A stretch of DNA of 64,000 bases, taken from Podarcis raffonei (taxonomy: Eukaryota; Chordata; Lepidosauria; Squamata; Lacertidae). The stretch lies in the NCBI RefSeq assembly GCF_027172205.1, contig NC_070614.1, positions 49,540,001 to 49,604,000 on the forward strand, given 5' to 3'. Below are positions 24,104-35,495 of this stretch, one piece after another; the first letter of the stretch is position 1, and each line of letters opens with the position of its first letter. Under the pieces are notes generated by a model. That model had not been told where the DNA came from. It did not search any database and saw only the letters and a list, made by a program, of their open reading frames with translations. A program made the position numbers and the translations under genes.

Positions 24104-24430
24104 CAAGGGTCAGCAAACCTTTTCAGCAGAGGGCCAGTCCACTGTCCCTCAGACCTTGTGGGGGGCCAGACTGTATTTTGGAGGGGGGTGGTGGAAAGAA
24201 CCAATTCCTATGCCCCATAAGTAACCCAGAGATGTATTTTAAATAAAAGCACACATTCTACTCGTGTAAAAACGCCAGACAGGCCCCACAAATAACCCAG
24301 AAATGCATTTTAAATAAAAGGGCACATTCTACTCATGTAAAAACAAACTGATTCCAGAACCGTCCGCGGACCGGATTTAGAAGGCGATTGGGCTGGATCC
24401 GGCCCCCAGGCCTTAGTTTGCCTATCCATG
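24104..24430. mobile_element. hAT non-autonomous element, 327 bp
   Basis: The ends CAAGGGTCAGCAAAC and GTTTGCCTATCCATG are imperfect inverted repeats. The 8-bp flanks CTCCTAGA and CTCTTAGG match at six positions. The interior has two diverged copies of an approximately 70-bp unit ('aacccagaaatgcattttaaataaaag...cattctactc'). Confidence 0.75.
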
Positions 24431-24549
24431 CTCTTAGGACATTCCCCACTCAGAGCACTCTGGTGTGATCTTCCCAACTCTTTAAGAAAGCATTAGAAGT
24501 TGGTGTTGTATAAGCGCAGCGCTTTGTTCCTGCCATCCATCATTATTTA

Positions 24550-24660
24550 AGGCTGCAACCCAATTAGAGGCATTTTTAATTGCTTAATCATATGAGCTGG
24601 AGCCGATTAATCAAATAAGTTATCGATTAAATTAGCATACATTTGCATCTGGGCGTTTCT
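24550..24660. promoter_or_regulatory. Homeodomain/POU motif cluster, candidate enhancer
   Basis: Within ~110 bp: AATTAG, TTTTAATTGCTTAATCA, CCGATTAATCA, ATCGATTAAATTAG and the octamer ATTTGCAT (24,651-24,658). It is not part of a recognised repeat. Enhancer function is inference from motif density. Confidence 0.35.
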
Positions 24661-24779
24661 GAAGCCCTGAACTTGATTTCCTTTGTTTTCATCATCTTTA
24701 CAAGAAGAGCGGTTGTCCCAACTGAAGAGAAAACGCAGAATGCCTCCTTTAAGGCAATCTCCAAAGGAATAGTTGGTTA

Positions 24780-24945
24780 AAGTCACCACCCACCATACCT
24801 TTAGCGCACATTCCCACCCCAAAGAATTCTGGGAACTGTAGTTCACCCCTCCCAGAGCTATGATTCCCAGCACCCTTAACAAACCACAATTCCTAGGATT
24901 CTTCAGTTGGGGGGAGGCAGCCATGTGCTTTAACTGGATTGCTGT
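24780..24945. mobile_element. MITE of the ACTACAnnTCCCAG palindromic family
   Basis: Carries AATTCTGGGAACTGTAGTTC, CAGAGCTATGATTCCCAGCA and CCACAATTCCTAGGATTCTT in the order typical of the family, with 'gtgctttaactgg' at the end. Confidence 0.55.
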
Positions 24946-26775
24946 GTTCAAGAAAGAGTCTTCTCACAGCTTAGAAGCTAAGAAATTAATTTTGTTAAAA
25001 TTATACGTATTCTGAACTAGACTTGTTGGTCGCTTACAACACATTGTTGACTTACAACCCTTTTAAGAACATTATGCCATTTTTTTAAAAAAAGAATTAT
25101 ACAAATATTGCAAATTTCATAAAGACTCCATCATGCAAAAATTGGCTGGCTCTGGTTTGTTCCCAGGTGAAAAATTTACTTGAAATAAACGGACAGTGAC
25201 CAGGCTAATAGCAAAAGCCCTTTAATGAATGAGATATTATAGTGACCGCTAGCTGGACCAATCTTACAGGAAAAAGAAAGATAGGTCGATGTCACAGGTG
25301 CTGGTTTTAATACTTTTCACAGCCAGGGAGCCACCCCTGACTCTTAATTACGCGTAAAAGTCTTAAAACCATTAATTGCCTCTACTTACAAAGGAACATA
25401 CCTAAGGACATTCTCGAATTAATTCAAAAACAGGTCTGGCCATCTAGTCTGGAAAGGCAGTCTTGGGAGACACTTTTATTTACAAAAGGGATGTTTGAGC
25501 AGCATTTGAATTTCCTTGTATTTTGAAAGGGTGGGGAATATTGGTGTTGACTGGCTTTTTTCCTGGGTCTGTTCTGTTCCATCTCCCGTCAATTTCACAT
25601 AATCCTTCCTGCTCGTTATGGGATGTCAGCGCTTGATATGATTGCAACATAATCCACCTTGCTAGTCTACTTTTGCCAAAGAAGCGATTGAACTGCACCT
25701 GAGTTTCCTGGAAAACCTAAAGGAGGACAAAAACTTGGTTTTATTTATTTAGATTTTTTTTTTTAAATTGTATTGTGTTATTAAAAACCTTAATAAAATT
25801 GGGGGGGGGGGGAGGTAAATAAAACCTAAAGGCCAGAGCTATGGGACGACCTTGGGCCGTTCTTCTGAATGATGTTATGATCTTTTCCTGCCATTGTGAA
25901 ATTTTAGCACCCCATTCTATCTCTGCTGTTTCCCTAAGAGAAGTTGGGGTCCCTGGCAGATCTCCCAGACAGCTTAGCTTCTGCAAAGCTATTCTATCTA
26001 TTTGACTAGTTTCAATGAAGTGAAGAGGAAATAAAACCATCCATATTGTGTAGCGATTCTTGGACTACCTTCTGTCTGTGTGGTTCACCTGCCTGCCTGG
26101 GATTCCTTGGCATGTTTGGGGAAAATGGGGTTTTGGGTTAGGAAGACCTTTTACGAAGCACAGACATGCCCTTTATAGGGAAGGTGTGCAAATGTTGGGA
26201 AATATCTCAGTGCAGGTAGATTTGCTTCTCAGTTTCCGGTCCAAGCTATCAGGATTCATCTCCTGAAGTTTAGCTCCTAATCAGCACTACCTGCTTCCAT
26301 GTAAACTCCTCGTCTTTCAGTCAGGTGAAAATACAAATATTTTTTTATAAAAAGCCCATCACCCCAATGAGACACGAATCTTTTCAAATCTGCAGTTGGC
26401 AACACCTTTTTTTCCTAGCCGAGCAAATATTGTTCAATCCATTCATCTAAAGGAGCAATTAAAAAAACAAACCCCGCCGAAACTTGCTTTTTTGAATTAA
26501 TTATTATTAGTCACTTTGAAGAGTTCCATTTCAGAGTGGGGAGGAGAGAGTGGGCAGGACGCAACATATAGTAGAAATTAAAGGGAGAGAAACGAAGAAG
26601 AAAAAAAGGAATTTCTTCCAGGGCTGCAGACAGAACCCAGCGTTGCCTCTCTTCCCCACTATCCTTCCTGGGGAACCCAGGCGTCCCGGGCCCTGCCTGG
26701 AAGGGGTTAAGCGCGCGCCCCCTCCCTCTTTGGAAATGCACTCCCCCCCCCGCTGTTCTTAATTGCAGCTTCCCT

Positions 26776-26789
26776 GTTGCCGTGGCAAC
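26776..26789. promoter_or_regulatory. RFX X-box palindrome GTTGCCGTGGCAAC
   Basis: A perfect 14-bp inverted repeat matching GTNRCC-N2-RGYAAC, the RFX-family binding consensus, about 440 bp upstream of the THTPA ATG. Confidence 0.6.
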
Positions 26790-26940
26790 CGTGATCGACG
26801 GAGCGAGGCAGGCGCAGGGGGAGAGGAATAAAAAAATAGAGCGCGGAGAGACAGAGAGAGAAAGGAAAAAAGCAATGGAAGGAGGGAGCAGGCGAGCGGC
26901 GAAAGCACCTGCTCGCCGGCCTGCAGGAAGGGGCGGGGAA

Positions 26941-26965
26941 ACTACAACTCCCAGGCGCCTTTGCG
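26941..26965 (+). promoter_or_regulatory. ZNF143/THAP11 site (ACTACAACTCCCAG + TTTGCG)
   Basis: The core ACTACAACTCCCAG continues to GGCGCCTTTGCG, so both halves of the long ZNF143 (SBS) motif are present. It lies about 280 bp upstream of the THTPA ATG in unique GC-rich sequence. Confidence 0.65.
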
Positions 26966-27223
26966 CCACCCACCAGCAGCCGGCTTCTGCATCCTTGCCA
27001 CTCTTCCTCTTCCTCCATTTGTGATTTGTTTTTTATTTTATTATTATTATTTTGCATGCTTTAAACTAAAAATTTAAATTAAAAAAATATGCATCGCTTG
27101 GTCTCCCTTTAAGCCCCGGTTTGCAAAGTGCACTGATTTGCCTCTTTGCGTTATTTTTGCAGCGCATTCTTCTCGCTTTCTGTGCATTCTTCTGGCCGGC
27201 GATCCTCTCTGCCGGGCGTCGAC

Positions 27224-30200
27224 ATGGCGTCGGGCTCCGATGGCGGCGAGGAGGCGGCGGCGGAGTCTCCGGACTCCCCGGTCGGGAAAGGTCAGTCGGA
27301 GGCGCAGAGGAGAAACCCCGCCGCCAGGGGGCGCTGCTGCTGCGCGACCTGCAGTCGGCTGGCAGTGGAGGGCGTCGGTAGGGGGCGGTGTGGGGCAAAG
27401 GCAAAGGCCATTGGGGAGGGAGAATGCGGGGTGCAAAGTGGGTATTGTTTTATGGGGGGATAAATCTGACAGCCACCCCCAAGCGGGGCCAGATTAAGGC
27501 ATGCTGCAGGACCAGTGCCATAGAAGCTAAACAAACTACAGTGGTACCTCGGGTTAAGTACTTAATTCGTTCTGGAGGTCCGTACTTAACCTGAAACTGT
27601 TCTTAACCTGAAGCACCACTTTAGCTAATGGGGCCTCCTGCTGCTGCCGCACCACCGGAGCACAATTTCTGTTCTCATCCTGAAGCAAACTACTTAACCT
27701 GAAGCACTATTTCTGGGTTAGCGGAGTCTGTAACCTGAAGCATCTGTAACCTGAAGCGTATGTAACCCGAGTTATCACTGTATAAGCTAAACAAGCTATA
27801 GCTTAGGGCCCCACTCTCTTGGGGAACCCCGAAAAATTTAAAGGAAAAAAACCAACTGGATGTACTTTCCAAAATATAAGATAAAAAACAAATAAAACAA
27901 AACCCACATACAGCAACAGTGTTTTGTGGCTTTAGATACCTATGAGGTCCATAAATGACCATATAGCATATATTCAACACAAAAAACGACGACAATTTCT
28001 TGCTGACAAAGCGCAGCTGGACAAATAAAGGGCCCCATTGCCTTCAGTAGCTGAGGGCCTCATCAAACCTAAATTTGGCCCTGTGAAGGACCCTAACCTA
28101 TGTCACATTTATTAGGACCCCATAGTTATGTCTCTGTGCAATTGTTGAGAAATATAAACTAGAGCCCCCAGAGCATTGCCAGGAAAAAGTGCATAGAATG
28201 TAAAGAGTCCTACTTGAGGCTCCGAGGGGAGGATGAGTAGCATAGGGATTACCTTGTCGTAACCCGCCCTGGGAACTTCAGGTGAAAGGCAGGCAATAAA
28301 CTGAACAAAATATAGCATTAAAAGATGCTTAAAATTAATTATGGTACTGGCACAAGAATGGGGAGGAGGAGATCCTAAAATTTATGTTCTGTGTCAAAGG
28401 CCAGGGTAAAGAGCCGTCGGCTAATTTCTACTCAATGGGGGTATAAATGTAATAATGCAGATTTTGACCAGCCCACCGTTGTTTAGAAAATTAATGAATT
28501 AAAAATCAGGGCTTAGGGCGGCCATTAAGAGAATGGCTGTCCGAGTGCCTTTGCTTGGCAAGCGATGACCTCCCCCTCTTCTCCAAAACCTCCGGTTTGA
28601 GAAATTTTTTTCAGGTCAAGGGAGTAGCTGCCTGGCAGGTAAGACTTGAGCCTACTTTAGAAAAAAAATTCAAAAATTAAGCTTTCAGAAAAGGATGGGG
28701 CCGATGCAGAATTGTGTCAGGGAATGTGTGGGGTGGGGAAATCGTATTTTTATATTTATGTACATATATATATAGGCTGCATTGGAATTAATTCGCTGCT
28801 GCTCCCTTGTACAGATTCCGCCTCGGGCTCCATTGAGGTGGAGCAGAAGTTCCTTTTCGGGCCTGACGCCGTGCAGAAGCTGGAGGCGCTGGGCGCGATG
28901 CCGGAAGCCAGCGTCTCCTTCCGCGACCGGTACTACGACATTCCCGACTGGCGCCTCACGCTAGCAGATCATTGGCTCCGGCAGCGCGAAGGGGCTGGCT
29001 GGGAGCTAAAATTCCCCCTGCGGCCACTAGAGGGCGCCGCCACTAGCCAGGGGCAGCAGAACCTTCCGGAACCGCCAGCTGGAGCCCGGAGCCACGAGCC
29101 GCAGCACCCGCTTCAGCCACCAGAGGGAGCTGGCAGGACACACCTGGCCACGCAATACCAGGAAGTGACCTGCCCCCGAGACATCGTGGCCCGCGTCTGT
29201 GGCCTGCTGGGCGTGGACCCGGCCGCGGGTTGGCAGAGCAACGTGGCCAGAGCCGTGGAGGAGCTGGGCCTGCAGGAGTTTGCCAGCTTCGTCACCCGGC
29301 GGTGCAAATACCGCCTGGCCAGCCTCCACCTGACGGTGGATCTCGACGAGATGGACTTTGGCTATGCCGTGGGAGAGGTGGAGGCAATGGTTTTGCGGGA
29401 GCAGGAAGTTCCAGAGGCTCTGGAGAGGATACAGGAGCTGGGAAGTCGGCTGGGTGAGGAGTTTGACCCAGGAAGTGCCCTCTTAAGCCAAAGGGGGCCC
29501 GTCTAGCCCAGCTTCCTGTTCTCAGTGGCCCATCAAATGCCACCCATTGATGCCCACAGATAGGGCAACATCAGTGCCCTCCCCAATCACAATTCCCAGC
29601 AGAGCCATTGTGGCTCCACGAATTTGTCCGATCCTCTTCCAAAAGCACCTAAGGGCCTCGCAAATACTGTATTTTTTGCTCTATAAGACTCACTTTTTCC
29701 CTCCTAAAAAGTAAGGGGAAATGTTTGTGCGTCTTATGGAGCGAATGCAGGCTGCGCAGCTATCCCAGAAGCCAGAACAGCAAGAGGGATTGCTGCTTTC
29801 ACTGCGCAGCGATCCCTCTTGCTGTTCTGGCTTCTGAGATTCAGAATATTTTTTTTCTTGTTTTCCTCCTCCAAAAACTAGGTGCGTCTTGTGGTCTGGT
29901 GCGTCTTATAGAGCAAAAAATACGGTGGTTTAGTGGCAGATTCAGAAATGCAGGGTCCCCTCTGTGAAAGTCACAGCTTCTAAGATCATACCATAATCTT
30001 GTGATTATAATCGGGGGGTGCATCGCAACAATGGGTGCAGATCTCCGCACATTGCCTTCTAAGCTAGATCTACTGTTTTCTGGGCACAGGCGGACCATTT
30101 GGAGTGCTCCAAAACTTTCTTCCAGGGTGGCTCGAGTGGTGTATTCCGTGAGGTTCCATTGTACGCAACAGAATCAGCCTGGATAGTTCGGTCGGTCGGA

Positions 30201-30785
30201 GCGCGGTGCTGAGAACGCCAAGGTTTCAGGTTCGATCCCCGTATGGGACAGCTACAAATTCGGGCTGGACTAGATGATCCTTAGGGTCTCTTCTGAGTCT
30301 GTGATAAACTTGCACACAGGATACAGAACAGCTCCTTGTGCGCTTTCTGCAGAGTGACCCTAGGAGCCTATCCTCAGGGGCGAAAAAACTCTGTTTTCAT
30401 GCTTCTAGCGTGGCTGTAAGACACTGGAGATGGGGTTCCTCACTTTGGGAGGGCCTGATTAACGAGGCTTTTCTCCCTCTTCTTAAGCACCCCTCCCCCC
30501 AAAAAAAATTTAAGTACAAAATACAAACAAGAACTGCTTGATGCTTAGTCCTCTACATTCCAAGGATGTTTGGATAGGTTTGTAATTCCTTCTGGGTCTC
30601 GCCCTGCTACCGAATTAACGTTCTCCTCTCTTTCTGTCTCCCCGGCAGGCCTGGATATGAAATCCCCGATTCCTGGCAAGATGTCTGTCTACCTGCTTAA
30701 ATTCAGACCATCACACTACGAGGCCCTCATGAGAGCTAGGTCGCTGAGGAAAGTGAGAGCTGCAACGGATGAGGAGGGGAACTGA
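27224..30785 (+). CDS. THTPA: THTPA, thiamine triphosphatase
   Basis: Cytosolic CYTH-fold enzyme that hydrolyses thiamine triphosphate to the diphosphate. Coding exons 27224-27290, 28815-29453 and 30649-30785 join in phase (GT..AG throughout) to give 280 residues; human is 230. The signature ExExK is E30-V-E-Q-K34 (IEVEQKF). Other family blocks: SFRDRYYDIP (57-66), ADHWLRQRE (73-81) and GWELKFPL (84-91), then GLQEFASFVTRR (174-185), VDLDEMDFGYAVGEVEAMV (197-215) and SVYLLKFRP (248-256). Two oddities: a 22-residue acidic N-terminal extension coded by exon 1 ahead of the usual family start, and an insertion of about 30-40 residues at 93-132 (Pro/Gly/Ala-rich, with PLEGA and PPEGA). Its promoter is CpG-rich; AP1G2 converges on it from the right. 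Confidence 0.96.
27321..27334 (+). promoter_or_regulatory. CTCF-like motif CCGCCAGGGGGCGC
   Basis: Matches the CTCF core CCASYAGRKGGCRS at 13 of 14 positions (G for A at the third, a common variant). It sits 30 bp after the THTPA exon 1 donor, forward orientation. Confidence 0.55.
27539..27780. mobile_element. Tc1/mariner-type MITE
   Basis: 242-bp element with ends CAGTGGTACCTCGGGTTAAG and ...TAACCCGAGTTATCACTG, flanked by TA. It is non-coding and lies in THTPA intron 1. The interior repeats 'taacctgaagca' several times. Confidence 0.88.
28258..28320 (+). mobile_element. LINE-type 3' tail fragment
   Basis: 'aaCCCGCCCTGGGaacttcaggtgaaaggcaggcaataaa' is the conserved 3' end of a squamate LINE family, also seen near 1,145-1,200. 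Confidence 0.35.
29024..29037 (+). promoter_or_regulatory. CTCF-like motif CCACTAGAGGGCGC
   Basis: A 14/14 match to CCASYAGRKGGCRS, forward, inside THTPA coding exon 2, where it codes residues PLEGA at the start of the lineage-specific insertion. Confidence 0.6.
29117..29130 (+). promoter_or_regulatory. CTCF-like motif CCACCAGAGGGAGC
   Basis: A 13/14 match, forward, 93 bp after the previous motif and coding PPEGA. Confidence 0.5.
29667..29925. mobile_element. Palindromic MITE (CCGTATTTTTYGC ends), TA-flanked family
   Basis: Ends CTGTATTTTTTGCTCTATAAG / CTTATAGAGCAAAAAATACGG are near-perfect inverted repeats. An internal hairpin pairs CCAGAAGCCAGAACAGCAAG with its complement. Sister copies: 33,034-33,292, 41,655-41,913 and the interrupted 46,706-48,784. 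It lies in THTPA intron 2. Confidence 0.85.
30178..30305 (+). mobile_element. tRNA-Lys-derived SINE with CR1-like tail
   Basis: The head GCCTGGATAGTTCGGTCGG has A-box form and GGTTCGATCCCC is a perfect B box. The rear part GGGCTGGACTAGATGATCC is the CR1 3' end. The anticodon arm is degraded, so it is not a functional tRNA. Confidence 0.75.
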
Positions 30786-31091
30786 CTGGGGCTGGAGAAA
30801 CGGGGCTGGGGGCTACGCTTCGGGCAAGAAAGGAAGTCCGCTACCTGAGCCGAGAGGACAATTCGGACCACGTTCCTCCCACCCACCCCTCCTTTCTTCC
30901 CCCTCTGCCAAACCATCCAACTCCACCCAACATCTGGAATGGCTTTTGACACCCCGCAGCAGTCGGGAGCCTTGCGTGACATCACAGCAGGTCAGCCAAT
31001 AGCAGCTGGGCCTGGGCAGAGGGGCTCCCTGCTGCGAAACAGCCAGCCGTTTGCCCTGTTACACAAGAACGGAGAATGCGTTGAGAAGAAA

Positions 31092-31961
31092 TTTATTCAC
31101 GCTGAAAGCTCAAAGGCTGTTCGATGGAGAGCGGCAGGGGGCAGGTTTGAGAGATGGGGGTGAGGGGAGGGAGAAAGGAAGTAGGAGGGGTACGCAGTGT
31201 GGCCTCGCTCAAGCTGGAACACACCCACAACCCAGGGGCTTGGGGCTGCCCCATCTGGAGGGTGCCACATATTGTGGCTCTGCGGAACTCACTGCCCTTG
31301 CATAGTGTAACAGCGCCCCACAGAATGCTAAGGCCCTGGAGTGGTTCTTGAACCCTGGAGTGGTTCTTGCACTACTCTCAGTGTGCATCAACCGCAGCGT
31401 TGCTATCGCTGGGGCCAGCCAGCGTCTGGAGGGGAGGTTTGTTGGACCTACCAGCAGTACAGCCAGAGGTGAAAAAACCAAATCCAGCAATGAAGAGGGA
31501 TAGCTGGTGTTTGTGTTTGTTTTTGTTAAAGAGGGCTTTCCCCCTCCACCCCCCAACCCACTCTTTATCTCCATCGATTTCCATTTAGTCTCGCTCAGTT
31601 GTTGTGGAGTTTCCCCCATCTGGCTGATCAATTGAATTGATCTGCTAGCAGCTGGGAGTGAGGAGGGAGAAAGTGGGCTGGCTGAGACGGGGATTCCCCT
31701 TCTCCCTCCCGCCTCCCTCTTTCGGAAATCCCACTTTGGATCCGGCGAGAGAGGCACCCTCTGCCCTTCCGCCTGTGCAAAAGGGGAGCACCCTTGGGTG
31801 TTGATATTTGGGGCAACCCACCTGGAGCAAAGACGCCACCTGGTGGTGGGATGGTGTCATTGCAAGGGTTTTTCTCCACCCCACCCCTTCCCTTCCCTCG
31901 GAGTGGAGTGCATTTTAGGGGGACCGTCAAGGAGGGAGGGGTACAGTGGGCCGCTCAGTCT
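31092..31961 (-). other. AP1G2: AP1G2 probable 3' UTR with polyadenylation signal
   Basis: The only clear AATAAA on the minus strand below the AP1G2 stop is at 31,092-31,097, giving a 3' UTR near 0.9 kb. It ends about 300 bp from the THTPA stop, so the two genes converge. A CTCF-like motif (31,833) lies inside. Confidence 0.5.
31833..31846 (-). promoter_or_regulatory. CTCF-like motif, reverse orientation
   Basis: The minus strand reads CCACCAGGTGGCGT, 13/14 to CCASYAGRKGGCRS, within the AP1G2 3' UTR. Confidence 0.4.
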
Positions 31962-34900
31962 TCATTTCCAGGCAGCCTCGGGGAATGAGTTGATTTCCTT
32001 GATCTGTTGCACCAGCACTCCAGAGGGCGGAGTGTAGGCAAGTCGTAACCTCATGCGGAGCGGGAGCTGGAATCAGAAAGGGATAAGACTTACTTGATGC
32101 TGGGTGTGTAATCTCTGCTTGCAAACATTAAAAGCTGCATTCTGCGAAACAGAAAACTCTGGATTCGATGCTGTGGAAACCCCAGCGTTCATTCCTTTTT
32201 TACGAGAGCTAAGCCACTAGTCCTTAGTGTTGGCTGGAAGAGCGAGGGCGACGTGTGTTGTGTTAAATGGGGAAAGAGAGTGAATTTGGGCGGCTGAGAC
32301 TGCTGGAGAGTACCCTCCTTGAAGGAACAGGAAGTGACATCACCCTGGTGTCTGTTATGCTAACCAAGGTGAAGACAACCCGCGAGGGCAGAGGAGGAAG
32401 TGACATCACCGCTGTCTTTGTGATGTGGGAGTGTGACGGTGCCACTTCCTGTTTTCAGCGGGAAACATCCTTCGGATGCTGCCGACAGAAGTGGCCCGCA
32501 GGAAGCTTAAGCAATAGAGTCTCTGCACGTCGCTTTACAGGAGTAGAGGAAGTGATGTCACCACCTTGCTTTAACTGATGGCCAGGCAGGAAATGACATC
32601 GCTGCTAAGATCACAGGTTAATTCCCACTCCCTGGCCACACGTATATCCCTCCTCTCACCCTGCTTACCTTTTTGGGGTTCAATACTCGGATGAGCTGGA
32701 TGATGGGGGGCCCACCCTCGCCTGGGACTGTAGAGCCACTCGGGGCCAACAGCTCCACTTGAAAGGACTGTCAGAAGAGGAGCAGGCAAAAGTCCAAACA
32801 ATGTGTATCATTTAAAAAAAAAAAAAGAAATAAGTTGTTGACCCCTGCAAAACCCAGGGCTGTTTCCCTTCCTGCTTTCTCCCCTCCCTGCCCTGTAAAA
32901 GGATTTCATTTACAATTTAAAACATTATGGCTGACAGCATTATCCCTTTGTCTAATCCTCTTTTAAACCCTCCTTCAAGTTGGCCATCACTGCCTCCTGT
33001 GGCAGTGAGTTCCATAGTTCGTGTAAAGAATTACCGTATTTTTTGCTCTATAACACTCACTTTTTCCCTCCTAAAAAGTAAGGGGAAATGTGTGTGCGTC
33101 TTATGGAGCGAATGCAGGCTGCACAGCTATCCCAGAAGCCAGAACAGCAAGAGGGATCGCTGCTTTTGCTGCGCAGCAATCCCTCTTGCTGTTCTGGCTT
33201 CTGAGATTCAGAATATTTTTTTTCTTGTTTTCCTCCTCCAAAAACTAGGTGCGTCTTATGGTCTGGTGCGTCTTATGGAGCGAAAAATACGGTGCTTCCT
33301 TTTGCCTGGCCAGAAACCCTTGGCTGGGTGACCCTGTTGGCCTCTGGCACTAGGAGGAGCATAAAGGAGGCTGCCCCACTTCTTAAGAACATCAGTAGAT
33401 TTTCTTGGCAGCTGGGTGAGGCCAAAGGGGGTTCCCATCTATCCCAGCATCCTCGTCTCCCAGGGGCCCAGCGGACGCCCCACTGAGGAAGCCCACAAGC
33501 AAGACCCCACGGCCGCAGTAGTCGTCCTCAGTTGTGATTCCCGGCAACTCATATTCAGAAGCATCGCTGCCTCTGGCTGTGGAGAGGGAGCATGGCTGCT
33601 GTGTCTCATAGCCTCCTCTGCGTCCTCTCCCAACCCTCTTCTAAAGCCACCCGAGGCCTCACCTTGGGGACGGCCACTTGCAGACAAAACCCGGCGACGT
33701 CGTGGGGGGTCCTGTTGGAGACGGTGGCCGTGATGAGCAGCAGCGTGGGCTCCAGCGGTGGCCGCTCCATGGAAAATTCGACCAGCAGGCCGTCTTGTTC
33801 GTACGCAACCATGCGGGCGATGGCGGAGGCTGCGGGGAGGGAAGAGCGGCCAGCTAAGTCTAGCTCCCCCTGGCCAACCACCCTGTGAGGTACAGAAAGT
33901 CCCCAGAGCCATGCCAAGCCAGGGCACACCTGAGCATGTGCAAAGGGCCTTGCCCTCGCCTGAGTAACCCCAGGCAGCGTACACAGGATTGGCACTGTGA
34001 CCTTCCAGCTCAGAGGCTGTGGCTTTTGGGTCTCCCTGGAGGAAGAGGACTCTCTTGACCATTCACAATAATATGTGGCCCACATGGCTAAGCAGGGAGC
34101 AGCCTGGTCTCTTCTGTATTTTTCTCTGGAAATGCTGTGAGCGCAATTCATAGAAGGGGTTTCATTGGACCCTGTAGCTTTCCCTTTGTTGCATTACTCA
34201 AAAGAAAGCAGCTTTCAATAATAATAATAATAATAGTAATAATAATAATAAGTGCTATTTTTCTAGGAAAAAAGGAGCCGAACTCACCACAAACACCTCC
34301 CTCCTTCTCTTAGAATGGCAATGATGCCCACCTGTAAATGCCGGAACTGAGTTCCAGCTGAAAAAAGCCCTAATAATAATATTAATTATTATTATTTCTT
34401 ATTCCCTGCCCACCTGACTGGGTTACCTCAGCCACTCTGGGCGGCTCCCAACAGAATATTAAAACAGGATAACATATCAAACATTAAAAGCTTCCCTGAA
34501 CAGGGCTGCCTTCAGATGTCTTAGAAGACAGGTAGCTGCTTATTTCCTTCACATCTGGTGGGAGGGTGTTCCACAGGGCGGGTACCACCACCGAGAAGGC
34601 CCTCTGCCTAGTTCCCTGTAACCTCACTTCTCGCAGGGAGGGAACCGCCAGAAGGCCCTCGGAGCTGGACCTCAGTGTCCGGGCGAACAATGGGGGTGGA
34701 GATGCTCCTTCAGGTATACAGGTATATTTTAGTGCTCATTGTTAAAACAGAACAAGAGCGCTATAGCTGTTGTTAAAGAGGGGGCAGTGCTTTTGCTCAG
34801 AAACACCCATGTGAGATGGAGCTCTCCTCACTTTATTTCTTCTGTCCTGAAGACCCCCAGAGGGCAGTGATGGAATGAAAGGATATTGGGGGGTGGGCTT

Positions 34901-35420
34901 GTCCTTTGCAGACTCGCCTAAAAGGGTCTTGTCAAGAATCGAGCTGCAAAAAGCAACCCCACCAGCAAAGAGCTCTTAGGTCAACATACCTGGGGCTTTC
35001 AGATCGCCAAGGAAATCGAGGAAGGATTCCACTGCCGGGGTGCTGGGCTGGGCTGGAGGAGGATCTGCGGGGCCTCCAATGAGATCCAAAAGATCAGAGA
35101 CCTACAGGGGAAGCAAGGGAGTGTTGAAGAGGAGATGGCGAGGGGGGGGGGGGATTCCCACCGCGGGGCACCAGTGCAGAGAGCTCTGGCAAAGGCATGC
35201 AGTGATAATCTGGGAAAGGAGAGGCAACAGAAACAGCACAGCCACTGCCAGGGGGGGCACATTAAAATAGGGCTGTGGGTATTCATACCACTTTAAAATT
35301 GCTGAAAGTCTTGGTGGGTCATTTAGTATTTTTTCCGCCAGTGGATTAACCATTTTTATGTTCTGTGCTAGATGTGGAAGCAAGCCAGTCAGCTGGGAGG
35401 CATATAAACAATAAAACCAT

Positions 35421-35495
<75 letters not shown>

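Larger units (their letters stand above)
22976..26640. other. Intergenic ZFHX2-THTPA, repeats and possible conserved elements
   Basis: No gene is supported. The stretch contains a tRNA-Ala-like SINE piece (23,100-23,270), a hAT element (24,104-24,430), an ACTACA-type MITE (24,780-24,945) and a homeodomain-motif-rich block (24,550-24,660). AT-rich unassigned sequence runs from 24,950 to 26,560. Confidence 0.5.
26640..27223 (+). promoter_or_regulatory. THTPA: THTPA promoter and 5' UTR region
   Basis: GC-rich, CpG-containing sequence directly ahead of the THTPA start codon. It holds a perfect RFX X-box (26,776-26,789) and a ZNF143-type site (26,941-26,954), then a T-rich stretch, then the start exon. 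The transcription start is not fixed by sequence alone. Confidence 0.6.

Noticed and set aside
30178-30250. tRNA-Lys gene
   Set aside because: A and B boxes are present but the stem pairing is lost and it continues into a CR1-type tail, so it is a SINE.
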